Positions 12,011 through 21,831 of a stretch of 64,000 nt of DNA are shown here, piece after piece. Position 1 is the stretch's first letter; the number at the start of each line of letters is the position of its first letter. Below the pieces are notes generated by a model. That model was not told where the DNA came from and made no database searches. It was given only the letters and a program-made list of their open reading frames with translations. The DNA is from Pseudofabraea citricarpa (taxonomy: Eukaryota > Ascomycota > Leotiomycetes > Helotiales > Dermateaceae). The DNA lies in NCBI GenBank assembly GCA_029641185.1, contig JAPWGK010000012.1, forward strand, positions 992,001 through 1,056,000, written 5' to 3'. The translations under genes and the position numbers were made by a program.

Positions 12011-12250
12011 CGACAAGAAAAAACCTTACAGGCACAGGTGTGAAGAGTCAAGAGCTCGACGACTTTCTAAATCGAGTTGGCTCCGTCCCATATTGCTCGC
12101 CCGAGGGAAATGCACGCAAAAAGTAAACACGACACGGTCCCATGGGATCCAGATCTCGTGTAGCGCATCCTGGTCTCGATTAGCATCCACGACGTTATTA
12201 TCCCGGCTGACGAGGCTACGGGCAATAATCAGTCGTCTTCATTCTTCATG

Positions 12251-12280
12251 CTTTGCTTTGCTTTGCTTTGCCTTGCCTTG
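12251..12280. repeat. (CTTTG)4(CCTTG)2 pentamer array
   Basis: Four CTTTG units followed by two CCTTG units. This is a slippage array with one interrupted variant block. Confidence 0.9.
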
Positions 12281-14115
12281 CTCGAGGACCAGGGAGTCAA
12301 GGGACGGAAGCTTTGAGCGTCGTGAATCGTGCTACAGTACTGTACCGTATTGGAAAACTCTGTGGCGGCACCGATGAGCCTCCCCACACCGACTGAAAGC
12401 CCTGACGGTCGCATGATGATGAGCTGTTTGGGCGAGAGCCGGCCGACATACGAAGAGGATCATGCCTTTTAGATTATTTTGCTGTTTCCGCGCAGCCGCT
12501 GACCGATCCATCAACCCAGCAAGCCAGCAAGCAAGCAGGCAGTCAGAGTCGCTTTTGCGAGCGAGTAGTGAGTGATTGACTGAGTGGAGTGGGTTCTTCT
12601 CCTGGACGTCTGTACAGAACCGTACCATACATCAGAGATGGCGCACCCCCCCAAGCAGCGGAAGCCACGGATGGAAAGGCTCCCTTGATTGCCTCTGGGA
12701 CACGAGAAGTTGTCGTAATCGAGGCGGCGCTATTGTGCATCTCTTCAATATTTTCTCTCTCTTCCTAGAGGCAGAAGGTGGTGGTGTCTCTGCCAACAAA
12801 TCACGGGTGGCCAAATTACTGGATCAACCAACCTGACTCAGACCATGCTGCCTGCGTACATGTGCGGCAGAGACTTCTGAGGTGATGCCTGTGATCCATA
12901 TGTGTATGATCCCAGAGGCGAAATCCATACCGACCGTACTGTACCGAGCTTGTTCTCCTGGATCAGCATCAGCATCACCACTCTTCCTTTTCATGCCCCG
13001 CTCTGCGTACACGAAACAAAGCTGAACCTCCGACATGGCAACGAATAACAAGACCCAAACTCTGCTGGCCTGGAAACAACATGACATAGTGTCGTCGACG
13101 CCCGGGTGCTATCCTGACTGGTGGTGGTGGTGGAGGGTGGAGGGTGGTCTGGGGCCGTACATACAGTAGGTTTCTTGTATTTTGTGTGGCCACATCCAGC
13201 TGAAAGCAGCAGCGAGGAAGCCTGAGTTGAGCCACACCTCTAGAGCATGCGGGCTAGATCAACTAGTGACGCGAACGTAGTACTTACTTCGTACTTTCGC
13301 AGATGGCGCTGCTGCTGCTGACCCTGCACATACAGTACAGTACACACTTCAGTCGTCAGGGTTGCGAACCCTTTTGTTATTGCTTCTTGCTTAGCCTAAG
13401 ATTCCTGTCTGTCTGTCTTATGTCTGGCGTGGTTGGTAGGGATCGATCGAGTCACCGATTACAGTATCTGTCTCTTGAGTTCGTGGTACGGTACCGCACC
13501 GTACTGGCAGCATTCTTGCGACGGCCCCAACTCGCCCTATCAAGTCGCGCCCTTGATTTAGCCGGATGCGATTTAATCTCACATCGCATCAGCTCCGGAT
13601 CACATTTCCACCAAGAAACCAAATTTCATCGTCAGTTTTCTTACCCATCTTCCCAGCGCCCCGGCCGGTTAAGCAGGAAGAAGGAAGGAATGCAGGAGTC
13701 CACATCGCCCAGGCTAGCAGAGTGCTCCTGAGTCCTGATAAGCTCGAGTCCTGCCTGGCCAGAGACCGAGGGCGAGATAATCCAACCTAGAATTAGCTCA
13801 TCGTTAATGTGCGAAGTATTCAAGCGACGCAAGCCCGCGACCCGTACGGCTGTGCAGCCTTCATTTGATACACCATCGGATATCAAGACTTTGCTGCGAG
13901 GCTAGCCTTGATACTCGACCCCCGGGACACCATGGCTCCTCTGAATGGAGGCGTCCCAGGATCGTCGACGCGCACAATTCAGCTGCTCCAGAAAAGTCAA
14001 GAGCCGGACTCGGTGACAGCCACGAAGTTTCGGCCATGAACCTGGCCAGATCTGTGAGGGGTCAATAAACAGATCTGGGATTTTGATACCGTACTATGAT
14101 CGCCCCCATCGTGCA

Positions 14116-14148
14116 GTGTCGTGTCGTGTCGTGTTGTGTTGTGTCGTC
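14116..14148. repeat. (GTGTC/GTGTT)n pentamer array
   Basis: About six pentamer units with T/C variation at the last position. Confidence 0.85.
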
Positions 14149-15090
14149 GTCTCGTGTCGGGTCGCTTAGACCATACTACCGTACAGGACAGGCTACGGCG
14201 CGCATACCACAGAAGTTCGGTTGAGGTAAGTTATAGCAAAGTCAAACAATATCACCACACACATGTGAGACTTGTTTGACTGAGTGAGTGCCTGCGTTCC
14301 AAGGTTGGCGTGGCAGCCTCTGTGAGTCTGTGGCCTTGCCTCGCGCAGCCTCGTTGAGTCGTTGGTGCTTACGTAGATCTGGCGAGCGGGCCTTGCACAA
14401 TAGCAGATACAGTACAGCACAGGATTATGAGCAGCATCACACCAACATGGTCCTGACGTCTGACAGTAATTTGTTTCCATTGGCTGGAGAGTCTCGGTGG
14501 CCCCCTACGGTACCGCTGTGAGAGACGGCGTCACGGCGGGCCTCTGATAATGTCTACGTAGCCTCGTGAGTCCTGATAGAGCACTTTCGCCCTTGTTCGG
14601 CCTGCGCAGAGCCCAGTGCCCCGAGCGTTGACCAATTTATTACTATCCGAGGGTGTCAGGCTGGGCTGGTTACTGGTACGCGTTGGAAGGAACAGCTCAT
14701 GCTTGGTTCTCATGAACAAGGTGGGGTCTCTGGCTCTGGCTCTGGCTCTGGCTGTGGTCTCTGGTCTCTTCGTGGGTGTCGATCATGGGCAGTCAGAGAC
14801 AAGACTCCCTCCCTAGGCGGTAGGCAGAGATTAGTGAACCCAGCAGATGGTCAAACCGGAAGCCAAAGTCAGATAGAATTGTGAGAAATGACCATAAGGG
14901 CACGCCCTGGACGCGCCTAATCTGGCTTAGCCGGTGCAGCTGCATTTGCAACTCTGTGTGGCCTCGCTCTCCGCCTCCTTACTCGCACGGCGCTGTGGGC
15001 CAATCAGGAGGGCCTGCTGCAGCGGTGCACCCCATATTGGCCGATGGAATGTCTTCGTTCCGCACTTTGAGTCTTGAGTTGCAACACGCA

Positions 15091-15137
15091 CCAGCACCAG
15101 CACCAGCAGCAGGAGCACCAGCAGCACCACCACCACA
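15091..15137. repeat. CAGCAC/CAGCAG interrupted trinucleotide-type repeat
   Basis: A CAGCAC, CAGCAG and CACCAC run. In frame it would give poly His/Gln/Pro, which explains several spurious ORFs here. Confidence 0.85.
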
Positions 15138-15228
15138 TCCACCATCAGTGCTTTCTGCATTACTGTACTTACTTTGCACCTGCTCATGACAGCCAGACGC
15201 CGCCAAACACCACACACACCAGACATCA

Positions 15229-15302
15229 TCACACACCACACACCACACACCACACACCACACACCACACACCACACACCACACACCACACACCACACACC
15301 AG
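15229..15302. repeat. (ACACCAC)n heptamer minisatellite
   Basis: About ten almost perfect tandem copies of a 7-bp unit, the longest uniform array in the window. The complementary strand is a GT-only array (GTGGTGT). Its reverse-strand translation produces Cys/Trp/Val repeat ORFs that are not genes. Confidence 0.93.
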
Positions 15303-15385
15303 ACCGCACCGGCCCCTGTTGCGATGCGTTGCTGTGCTCTCCCTCTCTCTTACAATACAGTATCCTGGTCGGCGACTCTCATCAG

Positions 15386-15411
15386 CATCCCATCCCATCC
15401 CATCCCATCCC
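15386..15411. repeat. (CATCC)n pentamer array
   Basis: Five copies of CATCC located only 85 bases downstream of the ACACCAC array. Confidence 0.9.
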
Positions 15412-15656
15412 CTGCCCTGCAAGATCCGTCCACAGCCTGCGTGTGAGCCCTGTCTCTCTACTGGCTCCCTCTCCCTCTCTCCCTCTCCACGGGACGCGAA
15501 ACTACTTTACGCGCATCCTCTTGGTGATTATTTGATTTTTTTCTTCTTTTCTTTTCTGGCAGCAGAGTGCTCCACCCAACAGCAACAACCGTGACCGCGC
15601 GCCCAGTGCACACCAATCACAGCCGATCAGCCCCCAATGCGAAAGAGACTTCGTAC

Positions 15657-15687
15657 CATGCCATGCCATGCCATACCATACTTACTG
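15657..15687. repeat. (CATGC)n array followed by ACTTACT
   Basis: Three CATGC units, a CATAC variant pair, then TACTTACT. The same composite occurs at 16339-16373 and 48485-48502. Confidence 0.85.
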
Positions 15688-16246
15688 CTGCTCACGGCGA
15701 CGGCGGGCGTCGACATGGATTCTGGAACCCCATGATACTGCTCTCAAGTCTCAACCACGAAATTCCTCTGGCCATCTCCCATCTGCCATCTGCCATCCTG
15801 GTCCTCGTCGCCGTCGTTGCGGGCGCCTCGCCGCCTCTTGACTGACTACTGACTACTGGGACTGACTAGTTCCTGCTTCCTGCTTCCAGCTCCCAGCGTC
15901 CAGCAGAAAACCCTGTTGTGCTCGTCTTCGGGCCACCTTGCCTTGCTAGCAGATATACCAGTCACTATTGCATTATTGTTAGCAACTGAGCACGGCACGC
16001 GGCGTCTTCGGATTTGCCTTTTTTTGTTGTCTTCCACCACCATGCTGCTACTACTGTATGGTACAGTATTACGGCGGTATGGGACGGGGGTCTGGGCGTA
16101 GTAGGGGCAGAGGCGGCGCTATCATGGGCTGGCTCACTTAGTTCCACGGTTGGCGAGGAGGGGGACGAGAGGGGAGGAGGGGGTTTGTATGGCCAGGCCA
16201 GGGTACAGGTGTGTTCGCAGAGCTGCTCTTTTGGTGGTGATTGAAT

Positions 16247-16270
16247 GATTGATTGATTGATTGATTGATT
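16247..16270. repeat. (GATT)6 tetranucleotide array
   Basis: Six perfect GATT copies. Confidence 0.9.
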
Positions 16271-16338
16271 TATTATTATCCCCGAGTTCCTATTATTGCC
16301 TCGTACTCCGTCCGCGCCAACGCCAGCGCCTGGATCCT

Positions 16339-16373
16339 GCCATGCCATGCCATGCCATGCCATGCTACTTACT
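16339..16373. repeat. (CATGC)5 array followed by TACTTACT
   Basis: Five CATGC copies run directly into TACTTACT. The 18-mer CATGCCATGCTACTTACT is found again, exactly, near 48486. Confidence 0.9.
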
Positions 16374-16423
16374 CCATACGGGACATGCTTTGAGCCTTGT
16401 TGGACAGGTAGGGTGAGGGCGGT

Positions 16424-16512
16424 AGTGAGTGAGTGAGTGAGTGAGTGGGTGTGCTGTGTTGTGAGCTGTGTATGTATCGCTGTATGTGCTGTATGTGCTG
16501 TATGTGCTGTGT
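16424..16512. repeat. (GTGA)n plus (GTATGTGCT)3 arrays
   Basis: Six GTGA copies (16424-16447) are followed by three copies of a 9-bp unit GTATGTGCT (about 16482-16510). Confidence 0.85.
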
Positions 16513-16541
16513 GCCAGCCTGCCTGCTTGCTTGCTGATTGC

Positions 16542-16572
<31 letters not shown>
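16542..16572. repeat. (CTGG)n tetranucleotide array
   Basis: About eight CTGG copies. Confidence 0.9.
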
Positions 16573-16920
16573 TGTGTGGCCCTGTCTTGTGCCTTCGCCT
16601 GCTGTTGCAACTTGACCTGCAACACTGATGAAGCCCTGTTACCTGTCCGGCTGCCCCTCATCCTCCTCCTCCACCTCCTCCTCCATCTCACTGCACCCCC
16701 CTGATCCTGCTCCTGCTCCTGGTACGCTGAATACCCGAACCGTGACCCTGGCTGACAAGTCTGGTCTGGTCTGGGTCGGTGGCTCGGTGGCTCAGTGGCT
16801 CATCGCTGGTTGGCTGAGCCGCTACATCGCTGCTGGTTGGGGAAGAAAGAAAAGAAAAGAAGAAAAGTTCTGGTTCTGGCTTTCTTGGTTGGGCTTGGGC
16901 GTCTTCGGCTTCGGCTTCAG

Positions 16921-16942
16921 CCCCCCCCCCCCCCCCCCCCCC
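16921..16942. repeat. Poly-C tract (22 nt)
   Basis: Twenty-two consecutive cytosines open a strongly C/T-biased 130-base stretch (16921-17050), capable in principle of i-motif or G-quadruplex formation on opposite strands. Confidence 0.95.
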
Positions 16943-17086
16943 TCTCACCCCTACCGTACAGTGGCTGCAGTACACCCCCCTCCCCTTCCCATACACGCAC
17001 CCCCCCTCCCCCCTTCTACTGTACCCCTTCCACCCCTTCCACCACCCCTCCCAAGTTCCACCCCAAGCTCTTGCATCTGCTCTCCT

Positions 17087-17115
17087 CTGGCTGGCTGGCT
17101 GGCTGGCTGGCTGGC
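17087..17115. repeat. (GGCT)n tetranucleotide array
   Basis: Seven copies of GGCT about 900 bases upstream of the cyclin start codon. Confidence 0.9.
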
Positions 17116-18000
17116 GGGCCTGACATGCCTGCTTGCTTTGCCTGTTGCTTGCCTGCTTGCTCGCTCTCAGGCTCAGGCTCAAGGCTCAGGCGCGGGCGCA
17201 GGCCGTGGCTCTGGTCACTGGTGGATGCTGGATGATAGAGTGAGTGAGTAGATGATGGCTCTGGCGATGCTCTCGCTCGTTCTGGCTCGGCGGCCTGTGA
17301 CATCAACTACCCCCCCGGACACGGAAACTTTGACGAATTTGAGATCAGCCTCCACTATTTGCAACATCATCATTCAACCATTGACCGACCAGACACCTTC
17401 TCCTCCTGTCGCTTCTAAATTACTGTCTTTTGTTAGATCTCCGCGTCATTCCTCCTTCATTTCTGCCGCTAAAATAATCGCACTCCAGCCTTACTACAAT
17501 CATTCCTTCTGGGGTTCCTTTGAAGTTTGAACCATCTAGGTTTCGACCTATTCAGTCCTAGTTTGAGCCGAGCTTCAGAATACCATTAATCTTCATTCAC
17601 CCCAACAACCACCACTGCCTTATACATCTCGACCCTCTGCCACCCTCCTCCGCCCTCTCCTCCAGCACCTGCCCACTTCTACCACTTCACTCTCCTGAAT
17701 TCCACCCGCCCTCTACCGAACCACACACACCCCCCCGACCTGCGTAGCGCTGGTACAACAGTGGTATCGGGTCACCTTCCATGGATTTGCAATGAGATAG
17801 TCGTGAACTAGGGCGAACCGAATCCGCAGAAATACAGGGACAGACTGAACAGAAGGTGCTCGAGGCTTTGAGAGCACGTCGAACCAAGAAAACGCCCGCG
17901 GTGGAAAGTTGGACGGCCTCTAGCACACCCCCCTCCCATTGTCCCTTCATCCTCGACTTCACTACCTACCCCACGAATTGCTTGCACGACATCCTTCTCC

Positions 18001-20036
18001 ATGCATCCAACTTCTGCACTTCCGGCTCCTCTCGATTTCCTTTTGCCCTCACATACAACCTACGGAATTGGTGGTCGAAAGGACATCAAGCCCCCGAGCT
18101 CACTGCTACATCTCAACCCCAACTACCTCGAGGCAACCATAAGAGACGGGCTCAGGACTCCCCCCGCGGACGATATGGGTTCCATCTATCCCTCTGCACA
18201 ATACAGCGGCTATCCAACTCGGCAAGAGACATACTCGACACCTCAATCGGTGGTGGGGGGGAGTTATGCTCTGCCCGCAGTCCACTCTGGAGCAAGCGTG
18301 CAGGTCAAACAAAACCCCTACTCGTCACGAAATCAATCCTATTCCTCCTCGAATTCAAATTCACGCAGCGATGTTCAACCAGTGCAGCCAAACTACTCCC
18401 GACCAGCAAGTCCCAGGAACGGCAGAAAAGACAGTATCGTTGCCGCAGAAGACGTCTCCCAAAGAAAGAGCAGCAGCGCAGATATGATTCTCCCAAATCT
18501 ACAGATCCCCTCGTCTATCAACAATAGTGGTGGAAGTTTGGCAGAATTTGCCGCACAGGTATGGTGTCCCAGCCTTGGTGAGTATTGGAGGAAGCTAATT
18601 TTTATTCGCAGATAACTTGTCTTTTCTGGTTCGAATCTGCGGAGACGCTGCAAAAAGCTGAGGGGCTTACTCCATCCTCATCGCCCATTAAACGACTGAG
18701 AGACGAGGCTATGCCATGTAGCGGGTTCAGAAAATGGGTGGTCACTATCCTTTCAACGACCCAAGTGACGCAGAATGTTATCCTCTTAGCATTGATGTTC
18801 GTCTACAGGTTAAAAACGATCAATCCTGGGGTCAAGGGAAGAAGTGGAAGCGAGTACAGACTTTTGACTGTGGCATTGATGCTGGGCAACAAATGTGAGT
18901 TTTTTTTTTACGGCCAGGTCCGGTAAGGATATGTGCTAATCAAATATGTAGTTCTCGATGACAATACCTACACCAACAAAACCTGGGCTGATGTATCCGG
19001 TATCTCGGTGGGTGAAATCCACGTCATGGAGGTCGAATTCTTGAGCAACATGAGGTACAGCTTGCTTGCCTCGAAGGAACAGTGGGAAGAATGGCACACA
19101 AAGCTGGGGAAGTTCTGGACATATTGTGACAAGGCGACACGAGCACCAGTGACTTTGCCTTCGCCATTGTCACTGCAAGCTCAGCAACCAACTTTCCCTT
19201 CACCACCAGCTTCTATGCAAGCTTCACCTCCATCGCTAACCAGCAACTACCCATCGACTTCCACACCATACCCACAACGATCATACGCTCCTCCACTTGT
19301 CTCGCCCTTGCCCGCAATGCCTGACTTGCGCCAAACTCCTCGAAAGCGAAGCTACGACCACGATGCCGAAGAACCTGTCGCAAAGAGGGTGACAAGATCC
19401 AGCTCGAATGTCTTGGTTACGCCGGGAATGCCCCCCGTCAGGCATGACGCCCCTCGTCTTCCAGTGCCGAATTTGACCATCTCTACAAGTCAGGCGATGA
19501 ACAACAACACACAGTATGATTCCAGGAATTTTGCGCCTAATGTTCCACATCTCCCCCCCTTGAATGGAAGGTCCATGTCAACAGTATACCCTACCACACC
19601 CACATGGACACCTCAACTACCAATGCTGACTCCCAACGGACACCACCCTGTAAGCTCAAGCCAGCAAGGTCCTCAGAGCGCTGGAGGGTATACCACTCCT
19701 TCACGCCGACAAAGTCCACACTCGGTTCAGGAGTTGCTATCCCTTCGTTCTTCCCCAACTTCTGCGAGTTTCCCAAGCCACACTCTTGGCCACATCTCCC
19801 CATCATTCTTCCTCCAGCAAAGATCTTCTCCTTACAAGCCGGTCAGACACGTCAACACTCTTCTCTACCCACCACCTTCGGCTTCAATGCACAACAACTA
19901 TTCCGTGAATGTTGATCACATGCATTATCAACCATTGGGAAAGAGAAATGATTACCGACCTGGTATTGTTCCGGATTATTCTCATCCACACTATTCTCAC
20001 TGGCCAGTTCTTCCTCAGCCAAACTTCAACGCTTAA
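18001..20036 (+). CDS. clg1: Pho85-type cyclin, Clg1/Mug80-like
   Basis: Three exons, join(18001..18558,18612..18894,18952..20036), 641 aa. This is a large fungal cyclin of the Pho80/PCL type that should bind a Pho85/Pef1-class CDK and act in nutrient-linked cell-cycle or differentiation control. The N-terminus contains the conserved block GIGGRKDIKPPSSLLHLNPNYLEATI. The cyclin fold spans about residues 178-340 and is split by both introns. Its second helix segment carries LDDNTYTNKTWADVSGI followed by VMEVEFLSNMRYSL, hallmark sequence of this group. The C-terminal 300 residues are Pro/Ser/Gln-rich, with several SP/TP dipeptides suitable for CDK phosphorylation, and appear disordered. Introns are 53 and 57 nt. 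The first ATG after the pyrimidine-rich leader was chosen because conservation begins within 25 residues of it. The gene is preceded by an exceptionally long noncoding region. Confidence 0.9.
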
Positions 20037-21831
20037 TTCGACACTTAGTCGACTATTCGATATTGGTCCTACCAATCATCATTGTACATGATCATAATTT
20101 TTTCCTTCGTTTTGAAAGACAAGCCTCAGAAAGAGGTCTGCATATTCGGTTTGCATTTGCATGAGCACACGGCGTTCTTGGGGGATCGGGACAACAATAG
20201 CGAGGGGCCCTAGAATAGAAACGGGGTCCGGAATACCATTTGCATGTTTTACGGAGTCTGGAAATCAAAGCATCCTCGGGCGAGCCGAGGCGGGATGGGG
20301 AAAGGCTCTCAGTCACACACGCATGCATGTCGCATTTGTATCAATTACTACCTTAGCCGAATGAAGAGGGTATGGGATATGGGAAGATGGCAGACGGTGA
20401 GCGTTATCATGAGTAGCAGCAGTGTGAAGCAATATTCTACACGGCCCGATCTTCTTTACCTTAGCTAGATGGGTCTGGAAAGCAAAAAATTTGCCACACC
20501 ATTTAACGTACTCCCGGTGATACTAATTTTTTATTTCTTTTTTATTTCTATGATTTTTGATTGGATGTCGAATTCCTTCTCCTGTGATTGGACGAGACTC
20601 GTGAGCCCCTGGGATATTTCGGGGTGGTGCGCGGTGTGCGCACGTGAGTGGTTTTGAACAGCTTGACGAGAAGGTGTTTTGAGAGGCTCACGAGGGTGAT
20701 CTTTATTGCGTAGTAGGAAGGAAGGAGGTGACAGAAGCATGCGGTCTTGGTTTCTCTGACCCGTTGCCTGCGACTTAATTGCATCGCATCGCATGGGACC
20801 GTGGTTGCTTTATTTTAGAAGCAGCATTTCCCGAAATTTCTCGTGCTGATTTTTCTTTTCCTGCTCGTCGGGCCTGATATGGTGAATAGATAGACAGGTC
20901 AGATGACCTTTCTTCTCCTTCTTTCGCTATATTAGACTAGCACATTGACTAACTAGCTGCCGCGCCGAGTCGCCCTCCTAGGAAGTTTTTAGTGCTGGTA
21001 CATGCGTGGTGTTTGGTCGCTCCCGTCGCTTGTAAGCGAGCAGCCCCGTCTCCGTCCCAGTACCACACGACCGTGGACTGGGGGCGCTCTAGTACCCGGA
21101 ACCCCATGCCAGAGCTTTGGGCTTGGTAATGGACGTCGGGTAGTTCTATGCAGCGTGGTGTGGTGAGCTAGGAGCTCACGAGTCGTGATGGGGGACCTCG
21201 GTGAGGAAAAATAGTCAGGACGTGATCGTGGGTCTATGCCGTGGCGAGTACGATCGATACACGCCGAGCTGGAACTTGTTGAACCTGGGAGAGAAAGCTC
21301 TGCGATGCTAGTGGTAGACTATAATTTTCCAGATCCTAGAAAGGGGAGGCGGAGGAATTTTGTCTGCTAGGAAGTTGCCCACTCTTGATTTCATATGGTA
21401 TCCGGAAACTGCATTTTGTGTATTCCCCTAACCACGAGTAGTCAACAGTAGCATGTGAAGTATAGAGTATCGGTGACTCAGTAATCCATCGTGAGGTGAC
21501 TGTGAGTTGGTCTCGACGCCGGGCTTAAAACCAGCACTATAAACCGATCCTGGTAGTCATACAACGCTGCCTAAAGCATCTTTATTTTTTTTTAATGTAT
21601 ATGGTAAGTTGGTCTATCGCATACACCATCCAAGCAGCTGGTACCTTGTGTAGAACAGGAAAAGTGAAATAAAAAAAATCTATACTTCTACCTAAGTCTA
21701 GAACGAGCACCACGAACCACCTAGCATTAAAGCATTCCTTCTATGTCACCCATACAACACCAGTCGCATACACCAACCTCTTCCCTTTCAATTGAGCCCG
21801 AGGCCACAAGTCAAAAACCCATCAATCCTGT
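20037..21831. other. Convergent intergenic region with a hairpin-rich segment
   Basis: This 1.8 kb lies between the 3' ends of the cyclin and Sng1-like genes. The ends look like 3' UTRs (AT-rich, 20460-20570 and 21580-21720). The middle (about 20940-21330) is GC-richer and contains several perfect inverted repeats. No ORF was accepted. Confidence 0.6.
21026..21179. other. Cluster of three hairpins, possible structured noncoding RNA
   Basis: Three inverted repeats occur in 154 bases: TCGCTT/AAGCGA with a 2-nt loop (21026-21039); a two-part stem CCAGT..CCAC/GTGG..ACTGG (21057-21081); and GTGAGC/GCTCAC with a 5-nt loop (21163-21179). They lie in the GC-rich core of a convergent intergenic gap. 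I could not match the segment to RNase P, MRP, SRP, U1-U6, U3 or 5S signatures from memory. It may be a structured RNA, a 3'-end structure or chance. Confidence 0.25.

Larger units (their letters stand above)
9154..18000. other. Long gene-poor region between CHS7 and the cyclin gene, rich in simple repeats
   Basis: Almost 9 kb with no ORF I can defend. The left part (9154-10500) is ordinary mixed sequence serving as CHS7 upstream DNA. From about 10.7 to 17.3 kb the sequence is GC-richer and crowded with tetra- to heptamer arrays and with TACNGTA palindromes (21 hand-counted between 10690 and 17020). The last 700 bases (17300-18000) are pyrimidine-rich, typical of a fungal promoter and 5' leader for the downstream cyclin. 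Candidate ORFs here (for example 16628-17251, 14979-15422) are translations of the repeats. It may be an unusually long upstream control region, an unannotated spliced noncoding transcript, or decayed DNA. Confidence 0.6.

Noticed and set aside
15229..15302. Possible CRISPR-like array
   Set aside because: Units are 7 bp with no spacers; it is a eukaryotic simple repeat.
14927..15422. Cys/Trp/Val repeat ORFs (minus) and His/Thr/Pro repeat ORFs (plus)
   Set aside because: They are direct translations of the ACACCAC minisatellite in different frames.
16628..17251. 207-codon Pro/Ser-rich ORF and overlapping shadows
   Set aside because: Composed of poly-C, GGCT and CTGG arrays; no domain or splice support.
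20940..21330. RNase P, MRP, SRP, U3 or snRNA gene
   Set aside because: Conserved core motifs that I remember for these RNAs were not found; kept only as an unclassified hairpin cluster.
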